64,000 nucleotides of DNA, from NCBI RefSeq assembly GCF_001570625.1, contig NZ_BBQT01000006.1:62001-126000 (forward strand), read 5' to 3'. Shown in pieces: positions 36,206 to 44,612 of this stretch (within the stretch, counting starts at the first letter, position 1; each line of letters starts with the position of its first letter). The notes below the pieces were generated by a model. It ran no database searches. It worked only from the letters and a program-made list of their open reading frames with translations, and had not been told where the DNA came from. Source of the DNA: Syntrophomonas wolfei subsp. methylbutyratica (GTDB taxonomy: Bacteria; Bacillota; Syntrophomonadia; Syntrophomonadales; Syntrophomonadaceae). The translations under genes and the position numbers were made by a program.

Positions 36206-36273
36206 GCAACTTCATTCTATCATAGAAAAAGCCCTGCGGCTGCAGGACTCTTTAAATAATCTGCTTTAACTGT

Positions 36274-36695
36274 GGTTCTACTGCAAAAACCCCTTTTTGT
36301 TGCATAGGGTTGCATAAATATGCAAAGCGAGCGTTGGCGAAGCATGGATGCTTCACCCTGCGGGTACTCCTGATGTTCCATCCTGCGGATGTCACTATTA
36401 AGGTTGCACCGGCGAAGACGAGCAGGCGAAAGGGGGCGAGCGACAGGATGTCGCGAGAGCGCCTCACCCTTCGGGTACGCCTAGTGTTCCACCCTACGGG
36501 TGTCACTATTAAGGTTGCCTCCCATGGACGGGAGATTGGCGCGGTACCCCTTGAGCCGTGAGACAAGCCGTTGGTGTTGCCCATGCGTAGCGCCCTGTCG
36601 GGCACAACTGATGCTCCCTGCGGTCGCTATTAAGGACGCTGGAGCGGAATATTTATGCAAGCAAATGCATAATTATTACTTTTTGCAGCGGAATC
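36274..36695. mobile_element. R2: MITE-like element, 422 bp, longest copy
   Basis: Inverted ends GGTTCTACTGCAAAAAC and (right) GCAGCGGAATC; flanks AACTGT (36268-36273) and AACTCT (36696-36701), a 6-bp target duplication with one mismatch. Longer than R1/R3 because it has an extra module: GTTCCATCCTGCGGATGTC-CTATTAAGG is followed by a GC-rich insertion and then the GTTCCACCCTACGGGTGTC-CTATTAAGG module. Confidence 0.85.
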
Positions 36696-36757
36696 AACTC
36701 TAATACCGACCAAGTAATAGCTTCTCTGCTCAGGCTGAGCAAAGCTTTGAACAATGC

Positions 36758-36895
36758 CTAGCGCGACACTACATTTATGCGGATAAGGTTGTTAGGAGTG
36801 AAGGCTTGTTCGGCATCATAATACCAGCCTGCGATGGGTACTAAAAGTGACAAAATCATAGCCACCAGGAAAATCACCAGTATCTTGCTTCTCAT
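36758..36895 (-). CDS. Small membrane peptide downstream of sigG (45 aa)
   Basis: ATG 36895 follows TAAGGAGG, which overlaps the sigG stop codon. The first about 24 residues (MRSKILVIFLVAMILSLLVP) are a basic start plus a hydrophobic segment, either a signal peptide or a membrane anchor, followed by about 20 polar residues ending NVVSR. Tight spacing to sigG suggests forespore co-expression. I cannot name a family. Confidence 0.6.
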   Translation of the reverse strand: MRSKILVIFLVAMILSLLVPIAGWYYDAEQAFTPNNLIRINVVSR

Positions 36896-36911
36896 AGCCT
36901 TTATTACCTCC

Positions 36912-37679
36912 TTAAACATATTTTCGCAGTTGTTTTAATGCTGCTTTTTCCAGGCGGGAAACCTGAGCCTGTGAGATACCGATTTCTTCCGCCACCTCCA
37001 TCTGGGTTTTACCAGCAAAGAATCGCAATGACACTATATGTTTTTCCCTATCATTCAGCTTCTTCATGGCTTCTTTTATCGATATTTCTTCCAGCCATTG
37101 CTCATCCCCGCTCCGTTCATCACTGAGCTGATCCATTACCAAAATGGGATCGCCCCCGTCATTATATATTGGTTCGAATAAGGATACCGGTTCCTGTATT
37201 GCATCCAAAGCAAATACCACTTCTTCCCGGCTGACATCAAGGTGTTGCGCTATTTGGCTTACCGTAGGCTCAGCCGAGTTATCATTGATGAGTTTTTCTC
37301 TTACCTGTAAAGCCTTGTAGGCAATATCGCGCAATGATCTTGATACCCTAACGGCATTATTGTCCCGCAGATATCGTCTTATTTCTCCGATAATCATCGG
37401 TACCGCGTAGGTAGAGAAGCGTACATTCTGGCTTAAGTCGAAATTATCTATTGATTTAATTAAACCTATGCAGCCCACTTGAAAAAGATCATCGACATAC
37501 TCGCCTCTATTAGTGAACCTTTGAATAACACTTAAAACCAATCTAAGGTTACCCTGAATTAATTTTTCTCTGGCCTGGGTCTTGCCCTGATGCATTTCTG
37601 TAAAGAGTATCTTCATCTCTTCGTTTTTCAGAACCGGGAGCTTGGATGTATTTACGCCACAGATTTCAACCTTGTTGAT
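36912..37679 (-). CDS. sigG: SigG, forespore sigma factor, probable ATC start
   Basis: Late forespore sigma factor, 255 aa in this model. The first ATG (37616) would lose the nearly invariant N-terminus; in frame upstream is NKVEICGVNTSKLPVLKNEE, which matches SigG from Bacillus. The frame is closed by TAA just before the ATC at 37679, and AAGGGG lies 9 nt upstream of that ATC, so initiation at ATC is the simplest reading. Regions 2 (GEYVDDLFQVGCIGLIKSIDNFD) and 4 (KTQMEVAEEIGISQAQVSRLEK) are intact. It follows sigE, separated by R3. Confidence 0.93.
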   Translation of the reverse strand: MNKVEICGVNTSKLPVLKNEEMKILFTEMHQGKTQAREKLIQGNLRLVLSVIQRFTNRGEYVDDLFQVGCIGLIKSIDNFDLSQNVRFSTYAVPMIIGEIRRYLRDNNAVRVSRSLRDIAYKALQVREKLINDNSAEPTVSQIAQHLDVSREEVVFALDAIQEPVSLFEPIYNDGGDPILVMDQLSDERSGDEQWLEEISIKEAMKKLNDREKHIVSLRFFAGKTQMEVAEEIGISQAQVSRLEKAALKQLRKYV

Positions 37680-37904
37680 TTAAATGCACCCCTTCCCCTT
37701 TTCTTTATATCTTTATGCCTGCAAAAGCTATCTCGGAAATTAAGAAGAAAAGCTTTGGCTGGCATCATATCTTTAATAGAATTATTTACCCGCTTGGGCA
37801 ATATTATTCTATTTCCAAAATTTAAAGCAGATATAATTCAAGAAAATAAGATGGGGAAAGTTGTATAAGGGTTACATTCACTCCTCACTTTTTTATTAAT
37901 CATT
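37680..37904. other. Leader region of sigG
   Basis: 225 bp between sigG and R3, AT-rich. A GCATA followed by 15 nt and GGGGAAGG is vaguely like a sigma-F promoter, but it would place the start site over the ribosome site, so I do not call it. Nothing else seen. Confidence 0.4.
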
Positions 37905-38223
37905 GGTTCTACTGCAAAAACCCCTTTTTGTTGCATAAGGGTTGCATAAATATGCAAAGCGAGCGTTGGCGAAGCATGGATGCTTCACCCTTCACCCTTC
38001 GGGTACGCCTAGTGTTCCACCCTACGGGTGTCACTATTAAGGTTGCCTCCTATGGACGGGAGATTGGCGCGGCACCCCTTGAGCCGCGAGACGAGCCGGT
38101 GGTGTTGCTCATGCGTAGCGCCCTGTCGGGCACAACTGATGCTCCCTGCGGTCGCTATTAAGGACGCTGGAGCGGAATATTTATGCAAGCAAATGCATAA
38201 TTATTACTTTTTGCAGCGGAATC
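37905..38223. mobile_element. R3: MITE-like element inserted at the sigE stop codon
   Basis: 319 bp, ends GGTTCTACTGCAAAAAC and GCAGCGGAATC, flanked by the perfect 6-bp direct repeat ATCATT (37899-37904 and 38224-38229). The sigE stop (TGA on the minus strand, 38227-38225) lies inside the second copy of the duplication, so insertion at the end of the gene left the stop intact. It separates sigE from sigG. Confidence 0.9.
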
Positions 38224-38224
38224 A

Positions 38225-38947
38225 TCATTCAATTTTGCGAATTTCCCTTTGCAGCCTTTTCAAAATCCGTTTTTCCAGGCGAGAAATATAAGATTGGGAA
38301 ATTCCTAAAATATCGGCAACCTCCTTCTGCGTTTTCTCATCTCCATCTGCCAAGCCAAAACGAAGCTGAATAATAGTCTTTTCCCGGTTATTAAGTTTGT
38401 GCATGGCTTTCCACAAAAGACTTTTTTCCACTTCACTTTCAATTTGTTTATAAATCATATCATTCTCGGTGCCCAGGACATCTGAAAGCAAAAGTTCGTT
38501 GCCATCCCAATCCACATTTAAAGGTTCATCCAGGGATATTTCCACCCTATTTTTTATATTCCGGCGAAGATACATCAGTATTTCATTTTCAATACAACGG
38601 GAGGCATAAGTGGCCAGTTTAATATTTTTCTTGGGTTCAAAAGTATTAACCGCTTTAATCAGTCCAATAGTGCCAATGGAAACCAGATCCTCAATGTTTA
38701 TCCCCGTGTTCTCAAATTTTTTGGCAATATATACTACCAACCTCAGATTATGCTCAATCAGGGTTGCCTTTACCGACATAATTCCCTGATCCAGTTGGGA
38801 AATCAAAGCCATCTCTTCTTGTTCACGCAGTGGTGCCGGAAGAACTTCAGTTGAACCAATATAATGAATAAATCGAGGCAGCTTCTTCTTAAGGTATAGC
38901 TTGATAAAATATAAACGCCAATTCCTTAGTTTCTCAAAAATATCCAT
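38225..38947 (-). CDS. sigE: SigE, mother-cell sigma factor precursor
   Basis: 240 aa. It starts with a basic/hydrophobic pro-sequence (residues 1-28) that is cleaved by SpoIIGA; the cleavage region [13 protein letters not shown] corresponds to the YYIGGSEALPPPL site of Bacillus pro-SigE. Region 2 ([22 protein letters not shown]) and region 4 ([22 protein letters not shown]) follow. ATG 38947 after GGAGG, 12 bp behind spoIIGA. Confidence 0.96.
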   Translation of the reverse strand: MDIFEKLRNWRLYFIKLYLKKKLPRFIHYIGSTEVLPAPLREQEEMALISQLDQGIMSVKATLIEHNLRLVVYIAKKFENTGINIEDLVSIGTIGLIKAVNTFEPKKNIKLATYASRCIENEILMYLRRNIKNRVEISLDEPLNVDWDGNELLLSDVLGTENDMIYKQIESEVEKSLLWKAMHKLNNREKTIIQLRFGLADGDEKTQKEVADILGISQSYISRLEKRILKRLQREIRKIE

Positions 38948-38959
38948 CTTCCCATCCTC

Positions 38960-39841
38960 CTAAGCATTCTCAATTATTTCGGCAGGGATCAAAAACTGGT
39001 ACTCTCCCTGGGAACTCAGTTTTTCCCGGTATATTCCCACCACCATATTTTGGTGGAATACAGCTTTGCTGCCATTGTTAACCACTATCTCATCCGCACG
39101 CACGCCCAGCAGGATGCCATTCTTTTTACCAATGGAGGAAAAAGGAATCAAACGCAAGCGGTTGGCCCAGCTGCAAGCACCCAGAACATCCAGCATGGCA
39201 CTTTCATCCTGCTTGATTTCCAGCACTTCTCTTAGATCCTCCGGCAGGCAGTCTTTGAGAAACTGGTATTCCGCCACTATCACCGGACGATTGGTAATAG
39301 GATCGCGCAGGTTGTTGCCAGTGTCCAAAAAACCTTTACCCTGGCAATAATAATTATTAAACCTTAATTCAACATCAAAGCGAAGCAAGGCGGGGAGAAC
39401 TTGCCTTAATAAATATTTTTGTCCAAATATTCCGATAGCAAGAGCGGTTAATATTCCCCCTGGCAGCCATAAGTACCACAAATTAGCCCCTGATTGCTTA
39501 TCCGTAAGCAGATATGAAATGGCAATGCTGGCTCCAGCCACGATAAAATTTATAGCATAAAAATACAGGAAAGCCTTTCTAAATTCGGCCCAGTTTTGCG
39601 GGTACAAGGCGATAATAATCATGAGGCAGGAAAATAGAATCTTGAAGGGCAACGAGAACCAGTATTCCATCCCGGAAATTAGATAGGCCAGAGCATATAT
39701 TCCCCCAAGAAAGGAAGCAAGAACAATACGCTTATATACCACCTGGCTGCCGGTCAATCTAGCTGTGGCCCAGAGTATACAAAAATCCATTATAAAGTTT
39801 ATTGCGAAACTAAGGTCTGCATAAACCTCGGGAATAGCCAT
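38960..39841 (-). CDS. spoIIGA: SpoIIGA, pro-SigE processing protease
   Basis: 293 aa: five hydrophobic segments in the first about 150 residues and a C-terminal aspartic-protease domain with the catalytic LDTGNNLRDP (Asp173) motif. It is activated by forespore SpoIIR and cleaves the SigE precursor encoded next to it. ATG 39841 after GGAGGGG. ftsZ lies upstream behind a terminator, so this operon has its own promoter. Confidence 0.94.
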   Translation of the reverse strand: MAIPEVYADLSFAINFIMDFCILWATARLTGSQVVYKRIVLASFLGGIYALAYLISGMEYWFSLPFKILFSCLMIIIALYPQNWAEFRKAFLYFYAINFIVAGASIAISYLLTDKQSGANLWYLWLPGGILTALAIGIFGQKYLLRQVLPALLRFDVELRFNNYYCQGKGFLDTGNNLRDPITNRPVIVAEYQFLKDCLPEDLREVLEIKQDESAMLDVLGACSWANRLRLIPFSSIGKKNGILLGVRADEIVVNNGSKAVFHQNMVVGIYREKLSSQGEYQFLIPAEIIENA

Positions 39842-39989
39842 TAATTACCCCTCCAGATCTTTGGATAAGGGGCAGGATAATATTCCAGGATAAGACGAAA
39901 CTTGGCCGCATTCTCTCCAAATATAGTAATAATAAAGAGATATACGCCATGTAATTCATATGCCTGCCAGAATAATAAATACCTACCAT

Positions 39990-39998
39990 ATTATAACA
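39990..39998 (-). promoter_or_regulatory. Candidate spoIIG promoter (extended -10)
   Basis: On the minus strand TGTTATAAT reads as an extended -10 (TGnTATAAT). No good -35 lies 17 bp upstream. A spoIIG promoter would be expected here because the ftsZ terminator isolates spoIIGA; the Bacillus one also has unusual spacing. I found no clear Spo0A box. Confidence 0.35.
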
Positions 39999-40064
39999 GC
40001 ATAGGCCTGGTGCATTATGTTGTAATTCAAGGCAGTAAGATAGTTTTAATACTATATAAATAGC

Positions 40065-40091
40065 AAAAAACCGGGATATTATTCCCGGTTT
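40065..40091 (-). terminator. Terminator of the dcw operon after ftsZ
   Basis: Stem AAACCGGGA/TCCCGGTTT (40068-40076 with 40083-40091), 6-nt loop, followed on the minus strand by six T (40070-40065). Strong intrinsic terminator between ftsZ and spoIIGA. Confidence 0.9.
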
Positions 40092-40213
40092 CATTTAAAT
40101 TCTTCTATTAATTTGGAGAAGAAGGTTATACTGCCTTATACCCCATTCCGTCCTCCGATTTCCGCCTTCCGTCTCCCAACGCCTGACGACCGACGACTGA
40201 CAACTTATATCAG

Positions 40214-41281
40214 CTATTTGCGCCTTAAGAAAGGTGGGATTTCCAGGTCATTTTTATCCAAAAAACTGGGAGGCGAATCCAAACCCCTTAATCTAGTTGA
40301 CTCAGTGCTGCTGCCCTGGGTCCGGGGAACATTAAATCCGGTTGCTATCACGGTAACTCGTACTTCATCATTAAGCTTTTCGTCAATATTGGCCCCAAAT
40401 ATTATATTGGCTTCAACATCTGCTGCCTGGTGAATTATTTCCGCCGCCTCATTTATTTCAAAAAGAGTCAGATCAGTACCCCCGCTGATATTAAATAAGA
40501 CACCCTTGGCCCCTTCAATCGAGGTTTCCAACAAAGGACTGGAAATAGCTTCGCGTGCTGCTTCTGCTGCCCGGTTTTCCCCCTTGGCCTTCCCAATTCC
40601 CATCAGAGCGGAACCGGTATTCTGCATCACCGTCTGTACATCGGCGAAATCACAATTAATCACTCCCGGTACCGCAATAAGGTCCGATATTCCTTGAACT
40701 CCCTGCCTTAGTATATCATCCGCTATTTTGAAAGCATCATTAAATGCCGTATGCTTATCCACTACTTGCAGCAGCCGGTCATTGGGAATAGTGATGAGGC
40801 TATCCACCGCTTCCCGCAAAGCCTCAATTCCCCGCTCAGCTTGCGAGTTTCTTTTGCGTCCTTCAAAAGTAAATGGCTTGGTAACAACTCCAACCGTTAG
40901 AGCACCGAGGTCTTTGGCAATTTTAGCGATTATAGGAGCCCCGCCGGTTCCGGTTCCTCCTCCCATACCAGCAGTTACAAAAACCATATCCGAACCCTGC
41001 AAGGCTTTTTTTATCTCATCAGCAGTTTCCTCTGTGGCTTTCATACCTACTTCCGGATCAGCACCTGCCCCCAGCCCCTTGGTAAGCTTCTCCCCCACCT
41101 GGATTTTCTTTTCCGCCCGGGAGAGAAACAAGGCCTGAGCGTCAGTGTTTACCGCAATAAACTCCACTCCTTTGAGCCCCGCCTCTATCATCCGATTAAT
41201 CGCATTATTTCCCCCACCACCAGCACCTATCACCTTAATCTTGGCAAACTGCTGCATCTCTACATCAAAATCCAATGGCAT
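40214..41281 (-). CDS. ftsZ: FtsZ, tubulin-like cell division GTPase
   Basis: 355 aa. GTP-binding tubulin signature GGGTGTG at 107-113, N-terminal [12 protein letters not shown] at 19-30, and synergy/T7 loop with NCDFADV near 210. A variable linker from about 315 leads to the conserved C-terminal tail [11 protein letters not shown] that contacts FtsA. ATG 41281 after GGAGGAGG. Last gene of the dcw operon. Confidence 0.98.
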   Translation of the reverse strand: MPLDFDVEMQQFAKIKVIGAGGGGNNAINRMIEAGLKGVEFIAVNTDAQALFLSRAEKKIQVGEKLTKGLGAGADPEVGMKATEETADEIKKALQGSDMVFVTAGMGGGTGTGGAPIIAKIAKDLGALTVGVVTKPFTFEGRKRNSQAERGIEALREAVDSLITIPNDRLLQVVDKHTAFNDAFKIADDILRQGVQGISDLIAVPGVINCDFADVQTVMQNTGSALMGIGKAKGENRAAEAAREAISSPLLETSIEGAKGVLFNISGGTDLTLFEINEAAEIIHQAADVEANIIFGANIDEKLNDEVRVTVIATGFNVPRTQGSSTESTRLRGLDSPPSFLDKNDLEIPPFLRRK

Positions 41282-41300
41282 TTAAAAACCTCCTCCACCT

Positions 41301-42533
41301 TTACCTGAATAATTCTTTAAACCATCTGCTAAGCTGGTCGAAAAGAGCTGCTATACCCCGCTTGTTATCACAATTTATATTTAAATATCGGGATGAATAA
41401 ATCAATCCACCAAGAATTACCGCATTCTGGGGGCGATTAAAATCAACCGGAATACCTCTTAAGTTTTCGGGAATTCCCAGGCGCGTGGGAATATTGGTGT
41501 ATTCCTCTATGGTCTTTACCAGACCGGTTAGTTCAGCCTCTCCCCCCGTAACTACGATTCCTCCCGGAATCCGATCCAGGCAGGCAAATTGTTTAAGCTC
41601 CGCATAGATCATTTCCACAATTTCCATAACTCGGGCTGATATAATCTCAGCTACCACCTCTTGTGACACCTGCCGGATTTCTTTACCTTGAACATTTTTC
41701 ACATTTACTATTACATCATTCCTGGCTACCTCAAGGCTGGCCACACCATTTCTTTCTTTGATTCTGCCCGCCTCTTCCAAGGAGGTTCTTAATACAATAG
41801 CCAGATCCCGGGTAATATACTCGCCACCAATCGGCAGAACTGAAGTGTAAAGAAGACTACCTGCCTCGAAAAAACTAATCTCGGTGGTCCCTCCACCGAT
41901 ATCAAGCAGTACCACACCCATTTCTTTTTCTGTAGGCAAGAGAACAGCCTCCGCTACCAGCAAAGGATTATATATTATTTTTTCCGTCTGTAAATTAATA
42001 CGCTGCATACTCCGGTGCATATTCTGAATAGCCGCTGTAGCCGCAACAATTATAGTCGTCTCCAATTCCAGCCTGCTGCCAACCATTGCTATCGGGTCTT
42101 TTACCCCATCATAACCATCTACTATATACTGTCTCTCCACCGCTTGCACAATGGTCTTATCAGGCGGCAAAGCAATATTGCAGGCAGATTGCAACACTCT
42201 TTGTCTATCATCCTGGGTAATCTCATAACTGGGATTGCCCACAGCCACTACCGCGTGATTATTGATAGCATATACACTGCTCCCGGAAAACCCCAGAAGA
42301 GTACTGGCTATATCAACCCCGGTCAATCTTTCCAAATCATTAAGGCAACTATCAATAGACCGGGCTGTGCTTTCAATATCTACGATATTACCCTTGCGCA
42401 AACCCAGTGATGGCACATGGGAAACCCCCAGGATATTAATCTCCTGGCCCTGGCTCAGTTCGGCCATCGCTGCCTTAATAAAGCTGGTTCCTACATCCAG
42501 AGCTACTACTATGTTTCTATTAATGCCAAGCAC
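41301..42533 (-). CDS. ftsA: FtsA, actin-like membrane anchor of FtsZ
   Basis: 410 aa. ATPase phosphate-1 motif VALDVGTSFIK near the N-terminus, SHS2 (1C) domain at about 85-160 and the amphipathic C-terminal helix (LFDQLSRWFKELFR) that binds membrane. The coordinate given is GTG 42533, but that codon overlaps the AAGGGG site; an ATT at 42524 (INRNIVVALD) is spaced correctly, so the start is uncertain by three codons. 20 bp before ftsZ. Confidence 0.95.
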   Translation of the reverse strand: MLGINRNIVVALDVGTSFIKAAMAELSQGQEINILGVSHVPSLGLRKGNIVDIESTARSIDSCLNDLERLTGVDIASTLLGFSGSSVYAINNHAVVAVGNPSYEITQDDRQRVLQSACNIALPPDKTIVQAVERQYIVDGYDGVKDPIAMVGSRLELETTIIVAATAAIQNMHRSMQRINLQTEKIIYNPLLVAEAVLLPTEKEMGVVLLDIGGGTTEISFFEAGSLLYTSVLPIGGEYITRDLAIVLRTSLEEAGRIKERNGVASLEVARNDVIVNVKNVQGKEIRQVSQEVVAEIISARVMEIVEMIYAELKQFACLDRIPGGIVVTGGEAELTGLVKTIEEYTNIPTRLGIPENLRGIPVDFNRPQNAVILGGLIYSSRYLNINCDNKRGIAALFDQLSRWFKELFR

Positions 42534-42605
42534 CCCTTAGAAAGATTCCTTCTTTCTTAGTACGCCAAACATACGGTTTTTCCCTTTTTTACATGGTGTT
42601 TTTAT

Positions 42606-42941
42606 TTAATATTTTTTCAATAGATATCGACGGATTATTCCTAAATTTTGGAATATGCGTACACCGAAAACCACCACCGCTGCCAGGTAAAGCTGAACCC
42701 CCAGCCTGTCCCCCAAATAAGCCATGCCAGCTGCCAGGAGAGTATTGACCACAAAACCACTAACAAAGATGGTGGTATCGAAATTATCTTCCATATAAGC
42801 TCGAATCCCGCCGAAAACCGCATCCAGGGCGGCAATAACCGCAATGGACATATACTTGGCATAGACCACACTCAGAAAAACCGGTACCTGCATACCGATC
42901 AGCAAACCTATCATAAGACAAAAGAGTACTAAGAGCCACAT
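42606..42941 (-). CDS. sbp: Small basic protein family (Sbp, DUF1290)
   Basis: 111 aa with three hydrophobic segments (about 3-28, 30-48 and 60-98) and the DUF1290 core YMSIAVIAALDAVFGGIRAYMEDNF. Found next to ftsA or DUF881 genes in the dcw clusters of Firmicutes. Function unknown. Four bp separate it from the DUF881 gene. Confidence 0.85.
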   Translation of the reverse strand: MWLLVLFCLMIGLLIGMQVPVFLSVVYAKYMSIAVIAALDAVFGGIRAYMEDNFDTTIFVSGFVVNTLLAAGMAYLGDRLGVQLYLAAVVVFGVRIFQNLGIIRRYLLKKY

Positions 42942-42944
42942 AAA

Positions 42945-43664
42945 TTATTCCGCCTTTTCCTCATATTTAACCGGTTGGGCAAAGGTAAATTTAACACTTC
43001 CGCTGTAGGCGGGGATGGTAATTTTCTCAGCCTTTTCTATAGTGGCTTGTATTCCCAGCACTTTCAGGGATTCCATATAACCATTCTTAATCAACATCCC
43101 ACTTTCCAACATATCCGGATTACCTATAGCCTTAATTACAAAAGGCGGGCCTATCCTATTCCAATTGACCAAAATCAAAGTACCCGCACACCTTATTTCC
43201 GATTTTGCCGTAATCCGTTCACCATTGATGGAAATAGCTTCCGCACCTGAGGTCTTTAGTTCATTAACCAGCATTAAAAGATCTGAATCGTGAACCAATG
43301 AGAAATTAGGATTGTCACCCGGCTGAAGTTCACGGGGATTATCATTGACCGTTATTATAACACCAGGTCCTTCTACCGCAATAAGCCCGGCACTCATATT
43401 AGCATCTTGCAAATCAGCCTGCAAATCGGCCATAGCCTGGTCAGTTTCCCGTACATTTTTGAGTTTTTCGCGCAAAGATAGTACTTCCTCCACCAGGGCA
43501 TCTCTTTCTTCGCTCACGCTCTGTACCTGTTGCGTCAAGTCCTCGACCCGGGCAGGAACCAGGTTGGCCTGATAACTCTCCGTAGTTTTGAATTGAATCG
43601 CCAACATTATACCCAATACCATACAGACAATAGCTATAGAAATTTGAGCACCTTTACTACGCAA
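42945..43664 (-). CDS. DUF881 family protein (YlxW/YlxX type)
   Basis: 239 aa from the TTG at 43664, 8 nt after AGGGGG; a GTG three codons upstream overlaps the site. One N-terminal membrane segment, a coiled coil (about 45-80) and a DUF881 domain with GLIAVEGPGVIITVND and LLMLVNELKTSGAEAISINGERI. Located between ftsQ and sbp as in Bacillus (ylxW-ylxX-sbp). Role in division is suspected from position only. Confidence 0.85.
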   Translation of the reverse strand: MRSKGAQISIAIVCMVLGIMLAIQFKTTESYQANLVPARVEDLTQQVQSVSEERDALVEEVLSLREKLKNVRETDQAMADLQADLQDANMSAGLIAVEGPGVIITVNDNPRELQPGDNPNFSLVHDSDLLMLVNELKTSGAEAISINGERITAKSEIRCAGTLILVNWNRIGPPFVIKAIGNPDMLESGMLIKNGYMESLKVLGIQATIEKAEKITIPAYSGSVKFTFAQPVKYEEKAE

Positions 43665-43676
43665 AAGAAGCACCCC

Positions 43677-44426
43677 CTATTCCTGTACATTCCTGGTTTT
43701 CAAAACCGGTTGGCCCTTAAATCGCAGGTCAACATATTCTAAAACATCAGTACCTTTCTCATCCAGCTCAGTTTCAATCGCAAATACCTGTTCCACAAAT
43801 TTAGTTTTTTCCTCTAATCTTTCCAGGTTTCCAAAGTTGACTTCAGTTCCTTTTTGGGTATAAAAAACTATTTCTTTGCTTTTGTTTATATAGTGAAAAT
43901 CAGAAATGGCTTTCCTGCTCTTAATCGATAATGCATCATAGAGGACTTTAATCATTTTAACCCCCTCCGGCTCCACGGCCTGTCCCAGATTTACCCGGGG
44001 AGGAAGATTATCCATGGTAATTAACGGGTAATCAACGAGGGAGTATTTCTGCAACTTATCTATACATATGCTATCTTTATCAATACACAGCAAGACATCA
44101 TGGTAGGGAACCAGAGCCCAGATTTTTCGTTCCTGCACCTGTACTTCAATTTGCCGGGGGAAGTGCCTTACCAAAGCAGCCTTTTTTATTACCGGGTGAA
44201 TCTCTATGGCTTTGCTGACAAATTCATCATTTATTTCAAATATGTTTTGTCCCCTGCTAAGACCGGATAGGCGAAGAACTTCATCCTCGGACACTATCTT
44301 CAACCCGGTAATGGTAATTTTCTCTATGTTGAAGAAGGAGCTGTGTAAAAAAAGATATAGTGAGACTAATACCAGCAAAATTAAAATGGAGATACCGAAA
44401 AATTTACGTGAGATAGCCTTGTTCAT
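43677..44426 (-). CDS. ftsQ: FtsQ/DivIB division protein
   Basis: 249 aa. Single membrane segment (about 9-30), POTRA domain (NIEKITITGLKIVSEDEVLRLSGL, about 32-105) and beta domain with the typical YPLITMDNLPP stretch. Recruits FtsL and FtsI to the septum. ATG 44426 after ATAGGAG. A 186-bp spacer with a large dyad separates it from murA. Confidence 0.9.
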   Translation of the reverse strand: MNKAISRKFFGISILILLVLVSLYLFLHSSFFNIEKITITGLKIVSEDEVLRLSGLSRGQNIFEINDEFVSKAIEIHPVIKKAALVRHFPRQIEVQVQERKIWALVPYHDVLLCIDKDSICIDKLQKYSLVDYPLITMDNLPPRVNLGQAVEPEGVKMIKVLYDALSIKSRKAISDFHYINKSKEIVFYTQKGTEVNFGNLERLEEKTKFVEQVFAIETELDEKGTDVLEYVDLRFKGQPVLKTRNVQE

Positions 44427-44533
44427 TGTCTTCTCCTATCCCCATAATTACTGTGAAGATTATAGCAGAAATTCGCAACAAAATCATTGTATCCCTGTAA
44501 AAAAAAAAGAATACGACAGCTTAAAGCATCGTT

Positions 44534-44586
44534 ATATCACGGGGACGTCTCTGTTGATATTATCAGCGGAAACATCTCCGTGATAT
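44534..44586. repeat. S-family-like long dyad between murA and ftsQ
   Basis: ATATCACGG (44534-44542) and CCGTGATAT (44578-44586) form a perfect 9-bp outer stem; the enclosed 35 nt can pair further (GGACGT...ACATCTCC). The CACGGGGACG phrase links it to the S motifs at 48626 and 61732. A T-run exists about 30 nt further on the minus strand, too far for a normal terminator. Confidence 0.6.
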
Positions 44587-44612
44587 GTTTCTTCCTTTTC
44601 TCTCTTTACATT

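Larger units (their letters stand above)
39842..40213. other. ftsZ-spoIIGA spacer
   Basis: 372 bp with no gene: ftsZ terminator at 40065-40091, a possible extended -10 promoter around 39990, and at the ftsZ end a P tract (about 40143-40175) leading into ACGCCTGACGACCGACGACTGA. Confidence 0.6.

Noticed and set aside
36252-36703. Open frames conserved between R copies (e.g. beginning MSLLRLPPMDGRLAR, MPDRALRMGNTNG)
   Set aside because: They recur only because the element recurs, exist in several frames on both strands, lack ribosome sites, and are broken in R4.
37680-37710. Sigma-F-type promoter directly before sigG
   Set aside because: The -10-like GGGGAAGG overlaps the ribosome site, so the message would lack it.
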